Assembly (NCBI GenBank): GCA_009838625.1
Contig: VXRG01000137.1
Location: forward strand, 1 to 64,000
Direction: 5' to 3'
Length of the DNA stretch: 64,000 nt
DNA from: Caldilineaceae bacterium SB0664_bin_27
GTDB taxonomy: Bacteria; Chloroflexota; Anaerolineae; Caldilineales; Caldilineaceae
In this document: positions 10,137 through 20,354 of the stretch, in pieces
How the letters are laid out: each line of letters opens with the position of its first letter
Position numbering within the stretch: position 1 is the first letter of the stretch
Notes under the pieces: generated by a model
What the model was told of the DNA's origin: nothing
The model's database searches: none
The model's input: the letters and a program-made list of their open reading frames with translations, nothing else
Position numbers and translations under genes: made by a program

Positions 10137-11105
10137 TCAGCCTTCTTCATAGCGGATGCGCGGGTCGGCCACAGTGTAGAGCAGGTCCGCCAGCAGGTTG
10201 GTCAGCAGGACCAGGATCGCAGCTATCAGGACGCCCCCCATCATCAGGGGATAATCTCGATTGTTGACAGCCTGCACTAAGGTCCAGCCGACACCAGGAT
10301 AATTGAACACGGTCTCGATAAGCACTGCCCCGCCAAATATGCTTGGAAGACGCAGTCCGAGAATGGTTATTATCGGCAGCAGAGCGTTGCGCAGTCCATG
10401 CCGCAGGATTACGACGCGTTCAACTAGGCCCTTTGCCCGCGCTGTTGTCATGTAGTCCAGGCTGAGAACCTCCAGCAGGCTCGACCTTGTATAGCGCAGC
10501 AGGCTGCCGGTCGTCTCATAGGCCAAGGCAAACCCTGGCAGGATGATATGTGAGAAGCGGTTCCCAAAAGAGGGATCTGCGCCCGGTGTCGTGACGCCTC
10601 CGGTCGGCAGGATGTCCATTTTGATTGCCACCGCATATATCAGGAGCAAGGCGAAGAAAAACCCAGGCACGGCCACACCCGCAAAGGCGAAAGTGGTCAA
10701 TATGCTGTCGAGCAATGAATATGGCTTCAGGGCGGATATGATGCCCAATATGATCCCCGCGATGGTAGACGCCAGGAGGGCGAAGATCATCACCGGCATA
10801 CTGTTGCCCAGAGCGCGCAACATCACCTCGAACACAGGCGTGTTGTACCAGATCGAGTAGCCCAGATTGCCCTGAACTGCCTGACCGAGCCAGAGCAAAT
10901 AGCGGACCGGAATCGGCTTATTCAGGCCCAGAGCCTCGCGCGCTTCCTGCAGGTCTTCTGCAGTCATGTTGCTCAGCTCAAAGGGGTCGATCATGGCGGA
11001 AACCGGGTCCCCTGGAGACAACGCGAATATCGTGTAGTTGATAATTGTAGCGCCGAGCAGGAGCGGGAAGACAAGCAGAATACGGCGCAGAACGTAGGCT
11101 GACAT
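10137..11105 (-). CDS. ABC transporter permease (DppB/OppB-like)
   Basis: MSAYVLRRILLVFPLLLGATIINYTIFALSPGDP typical DppB start; TTARAKGLVERVVILRHGLRNALLP. Confidence 0.92.
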   Translation of the reverse strand: MSAYVLRRILLVFPLLLGATIINYTIFALSPGDPVSAMIDPFELSNMTAEDLQEAREALGLNKPIPVRYLLWLGQAVQGNLGYSIWYNTPVFEVMLRALGNSMPVMIFALLASTIAGIILGIISALKPYSLLDSILTTFAFAGVAVPGFFFALLLIYAVAIKMDILPTGGVTTPGADPSFGNRFSHIILPGFALAYETTGSLLRYTRSSLLEVLSLDYMTTARAKGLVERVVILRHGLRNALLPIITILGLRLPSIFGGAVLIETVFNYPGVGWTLVQAVNNRDYPLMMGGVLIAAILVLLTNLLADLLYTVADPRIRYEEG

Positions 11106-11244
11106 ATCGATCGTGTGAAGTTCGGCCCTCCGAGGCCGTTACGACCCCGGAGGACCAGCGATTGTTGGAAACCTTGTGCTCAGAGTTCAGTGGCCATCCA
11201 CATTCTAGTCCACGGAGCTGACCACCGACTACAATACACTGACC

Positions 11245-12948
11245 CTAGGCCGACATATGGACGTTGACCCAGTCGATCCAGTCGGTGCGCGGACCGTAGA
11301 CCGGCACGACCCCGCCGTTCTGCACACGTTTATTTACCACGTGAATGCCCGGAACTTGGGCGATCACACAGTGGCGCTGGAGGTCGGCTGCATACTCTTG
11401 CAACTTCAGCGCGCCGGCGCGCAGTTCTTCGGGGTCTTCCACCAGAATCAGTTCATCGACCATGGCGATGCCCTGTTCATCGGGGTCTCCCCAGCGGGGG
11501 TCGGTGAAGTTGTGGATGAAGCCGCCAGGCGTCAGGCCCCAACCATAGCCGCTGAAAAGCGTATCGAAGTCGTGCGGAGGATTGTTGAGAATGTTGGTGT
11601 ACTCGGCCGCCATGACGTGGAACTCGGTCTTGACGCCGACGGCATCCCACATCTCTCGCAACATGGCGTAGAGCGGCTCGTAGGTCGGCGAAAGCGACGA
11701 CATCCCCAGGCGGAACGTGTAGTCAAAGTCCCAACCGCCTTCCTCCAGGAGCTGGCGGGCCTTCTCCGGGTTGTACTCATACCATTTGGCCGAATCGGGG
11801 CTGATGCCGTAGTCGCCGTACCAGAGCGGCGCCTTGGCGCCCTCGACTGCGCCGTAGAAGAAGTCCTGGGCGATCTGGTCGCGATTCAGGGCAAGACTCA
11901 GGCCTTGGCGGACGCGCTTGTCGTTGAGGACGTAACGCAGGTTGTGGTACCAGGCAAATGCGCTGGGGCCGTGGTTGAGCACAATGTCGACGTGGTCCAT
12001 GGCCTGGAAGCGTTCGTACTCCGACTGCGGCGTGCGGATGGCTATGTGGCACTCGCCCTTCTCCACTGCCGCGGCCATCGCCAGCTGGTCGGTGTAGGGG
12101 ACAAAGGCCAGCTTGTCCAGCTGCGGCTTCCCGCCCCAGTAGTCGTCGAACGGTTCGTATTCGACGATCTGATCGGGGATGTAGTTGCTGACTTTGAAGG
12201 GACCTGTGCCGATGCCCTGCTCCTTGGCATAGGGTGTGTTCTTCAGCCCCTGCTGCCCCTGCTCGTCGATGCCCCAGGTGTCCTCCGGATACTGGCTAAT
12301 GAGGTGTTTGGGCATGATGGGGAAGTTGAGCAGCTTCTCCAGGAAGGCGGCCCGATACGGGTTGGTCATGTGGAAGACGATTGTATGGTCGTCAGGCGCC
12401 GAGATACCGGTCACCGCGTCAGCCTCACCTTCGGAGAACTCGGTCATGCCTTCGATGATGCCCTTAAAGTGACGGACGCCGTTCCACTGGTTGACGTTGG
12501 GATGGCCAACAAGGCGTCCGATCGTAAATTCCACGTCGGCTGACGTGAACGGCTCGCCGTCGTGCCATTTGACGCCCTGGCGCAGATTGAAGGTCGCGTC
12601 ATTGCCGTCAAACTCCCAGTTCACGGCCAGTTCGGGCAACCACGTCGTGTAGTCAGCACTGATGTTGACCAGGCAGTTGTGCGTGAGACCGACCAGGTAG
12701 TATCTCCTGTTGCCGGCATTGTGCTCCATCGCCAGCAGGTCCTGATAGCTGGTCTTCTGCGGATAGCCGAAGACGAGGGTGCCGCCCATGCGGTCCGATG
12801 CCATGGCGGCATCGTCGTCTGCGGCAGGCGCCTCTCCTGCAGGCGCAGCCGCCGGCGCGCAGGCTGCCAGAAGGCCGCCGGCTGCGGCGATGACCGACCC
12901 CTTGAGGAAGTTGCGGCGAGAGAAATCGCGGGATTCAGAGTGTTGCAT
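11245..12948 (-). CDS. ABC transporter substrate-binding protein, family 5 (peptide/oligosaccharide)
   Basis: Tat/lipobox SRRNFLKGSVIAAAGGLLAAC; NLRQGVKWHDGEPFTSADVEFT signature. Confidence 0.92.
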   Translation of the reverse strand: MQHSESRDFSRRNFLKGSVIAAAGGLLAACAPAAAPAGEAPAADDDAAMASDRMGGTLVFGYPQKTSYQDLLAMEHNAGNRRYYLVGLTHNCLVNISADYTTWLPELAVNWEFDGNDATFNLRQGVKWHDGEPFTSADVEFTIGRLVGHPNVNQWNGVRHFKGIIEGMTEFSEGEADAVTGISAPDDHTIVFHMTNPYRAAFLEKLLNFPIMPKHLISQYPEDTWGIDEQGQQGLKNTPYAKEQGIGTGPFKVSNYIPDQIVEYEPFDDYWGGKPQLDKLAFVPYTDQLAMAAAVEKGECHIAIRTPQSEYERFQAMDHVDIVLNHGPSAFAWYHNLRYVLNDKRVRQGLSLALNRDQIAQDFFYGAVEGAKAPLWYGDYGISPDSAKWYEYNPEKARQLLEEGGWDFDYTFRLGMSSLSPTYEPLYAMLREMWDAVGVKTEFHVMAAEYTNILNNPPHDFDTLFSGYGWGLTPGGFIHNFTDPRWGDPDEQGIAMVDELILVEDPEELRAGALKLQEYAADLQRHCVIAQVPGIHVVNKRVQNGGVVPVYGPRTDWIDWVNVHMSA

Positions 12949-13155
12949 GTTTTCCTCCTGAGTTCTACTTTAACTTGAGCGAAAGCCGTGGTAGTCCCAG
13001 TAAGTCCTTCCAATCACAAGAATCAGATGAATCAGCTTCCATCGAGTGCATTGGCTCCTCCTGAAGGGAGACAACCTCCGAACCAAAATTGCAAACTGAG
13101 GGCGGCCGGCGGCGAACGGCTTCACCAGCCGCGGGACCCCAGGTTGTCAATGCCG

Positions 13156-14398
13156 TTACATTTCCAACTCCAGCAAGTAGATGCGTTCCCGTTCGTCCGG
13201 CGTCATGCTGTCCGGCGCCAGATTGGAGACGGCGTAGCGCGCGAGGATGCGGCTGCGCACCTCCGCGTCGGTTGGGACCGGCATCCACCCATAGGGCATG
13301 CGGTCGTAAACGATCAGCAGCCGGCCCGGCTCCACCTCGAGCATCGAAGTGTAGGATGTGGTCTGGTCCGGCTGGTCGAAATTGTGATGGACGGTGTAGT
13401 ACTGCTCGCGGGTGACAAGCTCCAGCCCGTACTTGCCGGGGCTGATCTGATGGGCCTCGCCCATCTCGGAATTGTGGTGGGCCATGAGGTCGAAGGGCTC
13501 CCATCGCTCGCCGCGCGGGTCGGTCGAGAACCAGATGAAGAGGCCCGGGCGGCCGCATGAAATCACCAGCGCGCCATTACTCAGCCGCTTCACTTGGGGC
13601 AGCACGCCCCAGGCCGGCAGGCGGTCGATAGGGGACCAACTCTTGCCTTCATCGCTGGAGTAGGAACGCGCCAGCAGCTGATCACGGCCGCCGCCCATGC
13701 GGCCAACGCACATCAGGTCGCCGTCTTCCAGGCGTACCAGTGAGGACTCACAGAAGCCCTCCCAGGAGTCGGCGCCGTCGTCGGCGGTGGCCACGGTGGA
13801 GAGGTAGTGCCAGGTGCGGCCTTCATCCTCGGAGGTCATGACCACGGTGGAGTAGCGGTCGTCCCCTGCGAAGGTCAAATAGGTGGTGGACAGATGACGG
13901 CCCGGCTCCAGTTCGATGATGTCGGTAAAGGGGGAGATCTCAGCCCAGCGCGTGGGGCTCTGCACGGTGCGGGCCTTCGCGTCACGCGGCAGTCCTTCGA
14001 GACGTGAGCCCCACAGATCGACCGAGTACTGCTGGCCGCCCTTTCCGATGCTCCCGTAGTTGCCCACGAAGGTGCGCCACTGGCCGAGAGGCTCCGGCTT
14101 ATAGGGCTGGTTGGGACCGGCCAGTGAACCGTCAGGCAGGCTGATGTTCAAGCGCCCGCTGAGGCCTGAAACATCGGCATGCTGCGTCCAGGTAGCACCT
14201 TCGTCCTTCGAGAGCGAAATGCCGTTTACGTTTGTCAGGTTTTCGGCCGAATCGGGGTTCTTGCTGTAGGAGACCAACAACTCGCCAGTGGGGAACCGGC
14301 GTATGCTGGGATACCAGCAGAATCCGAGGCCTTCGGCTACAATGAGCGGCGTCCCTGCGGTGAATCGCAGCCCTCCCAGTTCTACTTCCTGTGCCATG
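13156..14398 (-). CDS. sialidase-like (Asp-box) protein
   Basis: Start ATG at 14398 (MAQEVELGG); Asp boxes SKDEGATW, SEDEGRTW, SSDEGKSW; RRFPTGELLVSYS. Confidence 0.75.
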
Positions 14399-14469
14399 TC
14401 GAGTTTCCCCCTTGGACCTGTTGGAAAGCCAACTACATGTGCAGCGGCAGGCAATTGACAACCTGAATA

Positions 14470-15759
14470 TTACAACTCCCCCCTTACGTGCCCTTCAATC
14501 CTGGAAAGTGTCGGATTCTCGCTCGTCGGGTCTTCGCCTCCGTAGAACCAGGACAAGGGAAGAACCTTGAGATGGTGGCCGCGGTGTCGGTGGCCCGCCA
14601 TGTCGAACGGGAAGTGGTTGTACTGGATCAGGACCCGGTCTTCAGCAATATGCACTGCCGGGTAGGACCACATGCCATATCCCTCTGGCAACGGTTTCAC
14701 GGAGTCGACGTCGCATTCGACGCCGCCCCCAGGCGCCCCGTAGGCCCCCTCGGGACGGACCGTGTAGAGAGGACCGGGCTCGACATGGGTCTCCTCGTGC
14801 AGCGATTCCAGGTTCTGGAAATGTTCCCAGATACGACCCTGGTTGCGGCTGATTGCGGTCGACAGTCGCGTGCGGATCAGGCCCTGCTTAATCTCCTCCT
14901 CGCTCTGCTGCGTCCAGACGACGAGCAGGTGCCCTGTACCGGGGAACTGGCGGATCTGGGCCGGGGCCTGCGTGCCCGCCAGCTGCGTCGGTTCGGGGCG
15001 GGTCCAGGTGTCGCCGTCGTCCTCCGACCAGGCCTGGTACATTCGTCCCAGCCGCGTGCGCAGGATCATGAGCAGTTTGCCGGGCTCGTACTCCACGAGG
15101 GTCGGCTCGTTGGTCAGTTCCCAGCGCCCGCCGTACTCCATGATGATTAGCAGCTCGCCGTCGCTGTTCTTCTGCCAGGTCTCACCTTCGTCATCGCTGA
15201 AGATGACATAGCTGGCGGTGAAGTGGGGATCGTAGAAATGGGCGCTTGTCGAAACGAAGACGCCATCAACGTATCCGCCCGGAAACGGCGCCCCTTCCTG
15301 GTGAAAGCCCCCCTGCCCGATGCCGAAATAGACGGGCAGGAGGATACGGCCGGACTTTGTGCGGATCATGGTGTCATTAAGGGCGTGCGCGGCCAGCATC
15401 CAGTGGTTCATCAGGGTGAGGGCGGACCATGTCCTGCCTTCATCCTCGGAGCGCCTGAAGACCATCTGCGACTCGTACAGGCGGGTGGTGCCTGGTCGAG
15501 TACGTTTCGTTGCCATGCCGATGGCGCCGCCGGAGAGGTTTACCATTGAACAGTTCCTGAGCATGAGCGGCTCGCCGTTTTCGTCCAGCCCGTGGTAAGG
15601 CTCGCTCCAGCTTACACCGCCGTCGGCACTGACGGAGAAGTGTGTGCCATTGCTGAAGAGGACTCGCCCGCCTTCAAGGCCCAAGAACGCGTTACCTGGG
15701 AATTGACCGTCGTGGAAGGCCAGCATCTCCTCGGGCCGTGTCATCGGTACGTTGCTCAC
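14470..15759 (-). CDS. sialidase-like (Asp-box) protein
   Basis: Asp boxes SADGGVSW, SEDEGRTW, SDDEGETW, SEDDGDTW, SRNQGRIW. Confidence 0.78.
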   Translation of the reverse strand: MSNVPMTRPEEMLAFHDGQFPGNAFLGLEGGRVLFSNGTHFSVSADGGVSWSEPYHGLDENGEPLMLRNCSMVNLSGGAIGMATKRTRPGTTRLYESQMVFRRSEDEGRTWSALTLMNHWMLAAHALNDTMIRTKSGRILLPVYFGIGQGGFHQEGAPFPGGYVDGVFVSTSAHFYDPHFTASYVIFSDDEGETWQKNSDGELLIIMEYGGRWELTNEPTLVEYEPGKLLMILRTRLGRMYQAWSEDDGDTWTRPEPTQLAGTQAPAQIRQFPGTGHLLVVWTQQSEEEIKQGLIRTRLSTAISRNQGRIWEHFQNLESLHEETHVEPGPLYTVRPEGAYGAPGGGVECDVDSVKPLPEGYGMWSYPAVHIAEDRVLIQYNHFPFDMAGHRHRGHHLKVLPLSWFYGGEDPTSENPTLSRIEGHVRGEL

Positions 15760-16080
15760 GTCTGTGTCCCCTTCTGTTCATGGCTTTTTGGAACGACTCT
15801 GACGCTTCCAAGCTCTACCTGGCAACGCAGCCTACCGTTTGTGCCAATCGAACCTGTAGGCGCCAGATTTGCCGAATAAGTCTTGCCGCTGCTCTCGTGT
15901 TGGAGGTAGCAGGCGTGGCGAGTTTTTGCTCTGTTGTCGTACGGCGTAGATCAAGAATGGGGCGAGGTCTGGAGTCAGCAAGTGGTCGTTTCCAAGAATG
16001 CTGCTCGGCGGTTCGTCATGCAACTCACCCCGATCATTGGGTCGCACCCTGTTACCAACACTGCCTGCTTCTGAAGGAGT

Positions 16081-16109
16081 TTTATAGCATATCTCTGAAT
16101 CTAGGTCAA
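16081..16109 (-). promoter_or_regulatory. sigma70-type promoter (minus), TTGACC-17-TATAAA, for the sialidase/Opp cluster
   Basis: Reverse complement reads ttgacc tagattcagagatatgc tataaa; next minus-strand gene starts at 15759. Confidence 0.6.
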
Positions 16110-16160
16110 AGAGCAAAAATCTCACCCCGGGCTTGGTATCTGCGTCCATTTGAATCTTGG

Positions 16161-16189
16161 TTGACGAGGGTCGACTGACCTCCTATACT
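16161..16189 (+). promoter_or_regulatory. sigma70-type promoter (plus), TTGACG-17-TATACT
   Basis: ttgacg 16161-16166, 17-nt spacer, tatact 16184-16189; gene starts at 16333. Confidence 0.65.
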
Positions 16190-16332
16190 GGAAGTCCATC
16201 ACCTCATCCGAGGGACTTGAGGGGTGCAGGTTAAGTTTGAGTTGGCTCAGACTGCGATAATCAACGAGGCTTGCTCAATAATTGACCGTCCCCATTCCTT
16301 TCACTCTTTTCAAAAGGCAGGAAAGACGAGCG

Positions 16333-17298
16333 ATGAAAGTTCTTTACCTACGCGCGCCAACCGGACTTGATGGAGCCTACCCCGACTTCGTCAAGGCGAA
16401 TGACGGACGCTTCCCTTTCGAGGTTTACGGCCCCGACGAGCCAATGGCTGAACAGTTCGAGAGTGTAGAGGTTGTCATCGACCCCGGCGGGGCGGTGGGT
16501 ACGCGCGCGCTGATCGACGCGGCCCTGGCCGCGAATGTGAAGCTGTGGCAGGTCACGACCAATGGCACGGATCATGTCGATGTGGCCTACTTTCTGGAGC
16601 AGGGGCTGCCGCTGGCAAATTCGCCCGGTCGGTTGAGCGCAGTGCCCCTGGCCGAACACGTCATCATGCTGATCCTCTGTTTTGCCAAAGACCTCAACCA
16701 CAACCGCGCGGCTGGCTGGCAGAAGGCGATGGGGGAAGAGCTGGCTGGCAAGAAGCTGGGGTTAATCGGATTTGGCGCCAGCGCGCGCGAGGTGGCGCGG
16801 CGGGCGTGGCCGCTGGGTATGCGGATCATGGCCATCGATGTGGTGGCGTTCCCGCAGGCAGAGTTGGACGAGTTTCGCGTCGAGTTTCTGGGCGGGCCGG
16901 AGCAAATGGATCATGTCTTGGGAAAGGCTGACTATCTTTCGCTGCACGTCCACCTTAACGAGACGACGCGCCACATGATCGACCGGCGCGCCCTGGACCT
17001 GATGAAGTCGAACGCGGTCCTTCTCAACGTGGCGCGCGGGGAGCTGGTGGATGAGGAGGCCCTGGTGGAGGCGCTTCAGCAGGGCGGAGTCAGGGGTGCC
17101 GGGCTGGACGTCTTCGAGCAGGAGCCGCTGCCGGCCGACCACCCGCTGCTGCGGCTGGACAACGTCATTCTCACTCCGCACTCATCGGGTTACACGCCGG
17201 ATACGCCGCGTAGGCGTATGGAGGCCGCGGTTGAAAATGTGGAGCGCATCGCCAAAGGGCTGCCGCCGGGCGATCTGGTGACGACGCTGGTGCGGTGA
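16333..17298 (+). CDS. D-2-hydroxyacid dehydrogenase (NAD)
   Basis: LGLIGFGASAREVARRA Rossmann; NVARGELVDEEALVEALQQG; GLDVFEQEPLP. Confidence 0.88.
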   Translation: MKVLYLRAPTGLDGAYPDFVKANDGRFPFEVYGPDEPMAEQFESVEVVIDPGGAVGTRALIDAALAANVKLWQVTTNGTDHVDVAYFLEQGLPLANSPGRLSAVPLAEHVIMLILCFAKDLNHNRAAGWQKAMGEELAGKKLGLIGFGASAREVARRAWPLGMRIMAIDVVAFPQAELDEFRVEFLGGPEQMDHVLGKADYLSLHVHLNETTRHMIDRRALDLMKSNAVLLNVARGELVDEEALVEALQQGGVRGAGLDVFEQEPLPADHPLLRLDNVILTPHSSGYTPDTPRRRMEAAVENVERIAKGLPPGDLVTTLVR

Positions 17299-17391
17299 CC
17301 CTGGAAAGCGGTCTGTGCAAGAGCAGTGCCCTATTTCGTCTGGAGCCGTGCTCGGCAAGGCGTGACTGGGGCCAAAATCAAAGGAGAGAAA

Positions 17392-18393
17392 ATGACGCGA
17401 TTCAAAGTGGCCATGGTACATATGGATCCGGAAGTGCTGCCCGATTGGGTTCCGGAAAAGATGGCGAGCCATGACATAGAGTTCGTTTTCCAGGAATGCG
17501 AGACGCGGGCGCAGCTGGCGGCCTGTGCTGGGGACGCCGATGTGGTGTGGATCTTCGGCGGCAGTCACATCGTGACCGCCGAGAACGTGGCCGATCTACG
17601 ACGCTGCGGCGCGCTGATCCGGACGGGCAGCGGCACCGATAACATACCGATTGAAGCCGCGACCGCGCACGGCATTATCGTCGCCAACACGCCCGAAGCC
17701 TTCAACGACGGCGTGTCAGATCATACGATCGCGCTGCTGCTGGCCGTCGTTCGTCAGATTGCCCTACAGGACCGGAACGTGCGCGCCGGCATCTGGGACC
17801 GCTACGCGGGCTTTCCAGGCTGGCATCTGCGGGGGCAGACGCTGGGTCTGGTCGGTTTCGGGCATATCGCCCGCCTGGTGACGCGCAAGCTGAGCGGATT
17901 CGAGATGAAGGTGCTGGCGCATGACCCCTTCGTGAGCGCCGAAATGATGGCTGACCACGGCGTGCAAGCGTCGTCAATGGAGGAAGTGCTGTCCGGTTCC
18001 GACTTTGTTTCGCTGCACTGCCCGCTGTTGGACGAGACCCACAAACTGATCGGCGAGCGCGAGCTGCGGCTGATGAAGCCCCGGGGTATTCTAATCAATA
18101 CCTCACGCGGCCCGGTCGTTGACGAGGTGGCGCTGTTCAGGGCGCTGACCGAAGGCTGGATCGCGGCCGCAGGTCTTGACGTGCTGGAGCAGGAGCCCCC
18201 GGAATCGGACAATCCCCTGTTCAGCCTGGACAATGTCGTCTTCACGCCGCACATCGCCGGTTATTCTGATGAGTCGCTGGATAACAGCTGGCGGTTTTCG
18301 GTCGAGACCGTCTTGGATCTGGCGCAAGGGCTCTGGCCCCGTTCTTACGTCAACCCCGGTGTGAAGCCGCGCTGGCAGCTGCAAAGGAGATGA
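17392..18393 (+). CDS. D-2-hydroxyacid dehydrogenase (NAD), second copy
   Basis: LGLVGFGHIARLVTRKL; NTSRGPVVDEVALFRAL; GLDVLEQEPPE. Confidence 0.9.
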   Translation: MTRFKVAMVHMDPEVLPDWVPEKMASHDIEFVFQECETRAQLAACAGDADVVWIFGGSHIVTAENVADLRRCGALIRTGSGTDNIPIEAATAHGIIVANTPEAFNDGVSDHTIALLLAVVRQIALQDRNVRAGIWDRYAGFPGWHLRGQTLGLVGFGHIARLVTRKLSGFEMKVLAHDPFVSAEMMADHGVQASSMEEVLSGSDFVSLHCPLLDETHKLIGERELRLMKPRGILINTSRGPVVDEVALFRALTEGWIAAAGLDVLEQEPPESDNPLFSLDNVVFTPHIAGYSDESLDNSWRFSVETVLDLAQGLWPRSYVNPGVKPRWQLQRR

Positions 18394-18397
18394 AGAC

Positions 18398-19174
18398 ATG
18401 AAGGGATCAGAGTTGAAGAAGCGCCTGCATGGAGGCGAGCAAGTCTACGGAACATGGTCGGCTTCGACCGATCCGCTGGTGGCAGCGACGGTGGCGCAAG
18501 CCGGCTTCGACTGGATGAGCATCGACATGGAGCATTCGCCGCGCAATGTGGAATCGTTGCGCTACATCCTGTGGATGGTTCGCGAGACCCCAACCGTGGC
18601 GATGGTCAGGGTGAAGGACAACAGGCCCGATGAGATAAAACAGGCGCTCGACAACGGCGCCGACGGCGTCGTCGTCCCGCTGATCGAGTCGGTAGAGGAC
18701 GCCCGCCGCGCGGTTGCCGGTTGCAAGTATCCGCCGGCCGGCGTGCGCGGCTACGGGCCCTTCATGCCATCGTTCGGGGGCGATGACCGCGCCTACCAGA
18801 GCACCGCCAATGAAGAGACCCTGGTCTTCATCCAGGTCGAACACTACCGCGCCGTCGATGTAATCGAAGAGATCGCGGCGCTCGAAGGCGTTGACGGTTT
18901 TATCATCGGGCCGAACGACCTTACGCTTTCGATGGATATCTTCGGCGCCTGGGAGAGTGAGGAGTTCATCAGCACGATTCAGCGGATCGTCCAGGCGGGT
19001 GACGCCAACGGTGTTCCCGCCGGCTTCCCGGTGGATGTGCTGGGCGGGGCCGAGGCCGGTATCGCCTGGGTGAAGGAGTATGCGCCAACACTGCGGCTGT
19101 CGACGATTGGCGGGGATCTGGGCTTCGTCTCCGCAGGCGCCGAGGCCGCACTGCAGCAGATCAGGGACAGGTGA
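18398..19174 (+). CDS. HpcH/HpaI-family aldolase (2-keto-3-deoxy sugar acid aldolase-like)
   Basis: AGFDWMSIDMEHSP; VKDNRPDEIKQALDNGADGVVVPLIES; FIIGPNDLTLSM. Confidence 0.9.
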   Translation: MKGSELKKRLHGGEQVYGTWSASTDPLVAATVAQAGFDWMSIDMEHSPRNVESLRYILWMVRETPTVAMVRVKDNRPDEIKQALDNGADGVVVPLIESVEDARRAVAGCKYPPAGVRGYGPFMPSFGGDDRAYQSTANEETLVFIQVEHYRAVDVIEEIAALEGVDGFIIGPNDLTLSMDIFGAWESEEFISTIQRIVQAGDANGVPAGFPVDVLGGAEAGIAWVKEYAPTLRLSTIGGDLGFVSAGAEAALQQIRDR

Positions 19175-19199
19175 CAATGGGGGGTCAACGACTCGGCTG

Positions 19200-20354
19200 C
19201 TAATCTTCGATACCAAACATCCGCGCCGCGTTGCCGCCCAGAATGAGGTTCTTCTCTGCTGTCGTAAGGAAGTCGCAGTGCAGGCGGATGTAGTCCACTG
19301 ACTGCTTGTACGTGCACCAGAAGCCGCCGCTGTAGGGCATGTCAGAGCCCCACATCAGTTTTTCCACGCCGACCTGGTCGATCAGCCACTTGAGCATCTC
19401 TTGCCCATCGCCGTAGGGGTACTCGGGCCACTTTGCCTGCATCAGGATTTCGGCGTTCATGTGGGGCCGCTTCAGCAATGTTATCACCTCGTCGGGTATG
19501 CCGATTTCGTGGATGATGGCGGCCGGCACCAATCCGTGTGTGATCACCGACGGGATGTCTTCGTGGGCGTCCGCCCAGCGGCTCAGCTCGCCGACGCGTT
19601 CCATAAACCCTGCCACACGGTCCTGCTTGCGGGCGTCGATATACCAGAATATGGGAATCTCCAGGCGGCGCACCAGCTGCCACAACGGTTCGAACTTGGC
19701 GTCGTCGATCCGGTCCACGTAGCCCCGCAACGCGAATAGCTCGACACTGAAGTACAGCCCCGTGCATCCCAGCTCCGTCACGGCGCGTTCAAGTCGCGCC
19801 AGTTCCTCCGCCTGGTGTGCCTCCGTTTCCCGTATCTGCGCCAGTGCGATGAAGCGGTCCGGGTAGCGGCGCATCGCCTCGGCGTAGTACTCGTTGATGT
19901 TGGCGCCGTAGACGTGGTCGCTCTGGAGTATCCCCCGGTCCACGCCTGCGACCTCCATTTCGGCGATCATTCTTTCCGGGGTCGCCTCCAGGTTCTCCAG
20001 GGCGGGTGGATAGAACTGCATGACGTAGTCGACGCCGTCCACGGTGAGCTCGGCCTGGCCGTACCTGCCGAAACGGAAGTTGAGGTCGGGCATGGCGTTG
20101 ATGTCGTCGGAGGGGAAGTCGAGCAGCGGCTCCTTGACGCGTGCCCCGTCCTTCTTGCGCCAGAAGTCGGTGAAGTCGCGCAGGTGGTACTGCCACAGTT
20201 TGAGGGTTAGCGCGGCGCTCGCCGCGCCTGAGCCGGTGGCGAAGCGGCGGAAGATGTGGGAGTGGGCGTCGATGACGAGGGAATTCTCCTCTTCCCCCGA
20301 GTCGACCTGCCGCCAGCCTCCGCCGAAGAACTCCATCTTTCTTTCTGTGGTCAT
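19200..20354 (-). CDS. amidohydrolase-family (TIM-barrel) hydrolase/decarboxylase-like
   Basis: VIDAHSHIFRRF metal motif; KLMWGSDMPYSGGFW; NLILGGNAARMFGI. Confidence 0.82.
   Translation of the reverse strand: MTTERKMEFFGGGWRQVDSGEEENSLVIDAHSHIFRRFATGSGAASAALTLKLWQYHLRDFTDFWRKKDGARVKEPLLDFPSDDINAMPDLNFRFGRYGQAELTVDGVDYVMQFYPPALENLEATPERMIAEMEVAGVDRGILQSDHVYGANINEYYAEAMRRYPDRFIALAQIRETEAHQAEELARLERAVTELGCTGLYFSVELFALRGYVDRIDDAKFEPLWQLVRRLEIPIFWYIDARKQDRVAGFMERVGELSRWADAHEDIPSVITHGLVPAAIIHEIGIPDEVITLLKRPHMNAEILMQAKWPEYPYGDGQEMLKWLIDQVGVEKLMWGSDMPYSGGFWCTYKQSVDYIRLHCDFLTTAEKNLILGGNAARMFGIED

Noticed and set aside
11106-11244. Hairpins between the Opp-type binding protein and DppB-like gene, e.g. 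CCTCCG/CGGAGG
   Set aside because: Stems of only about 6 bp without T tract; too weak compared with the two sugar operons to claim the same mechanism
11257-12543. 428-aa plus-strand ORF opposite the family 5 binding protein
   Set aside because: Shadow ORF of a well-supported minus-strand gene
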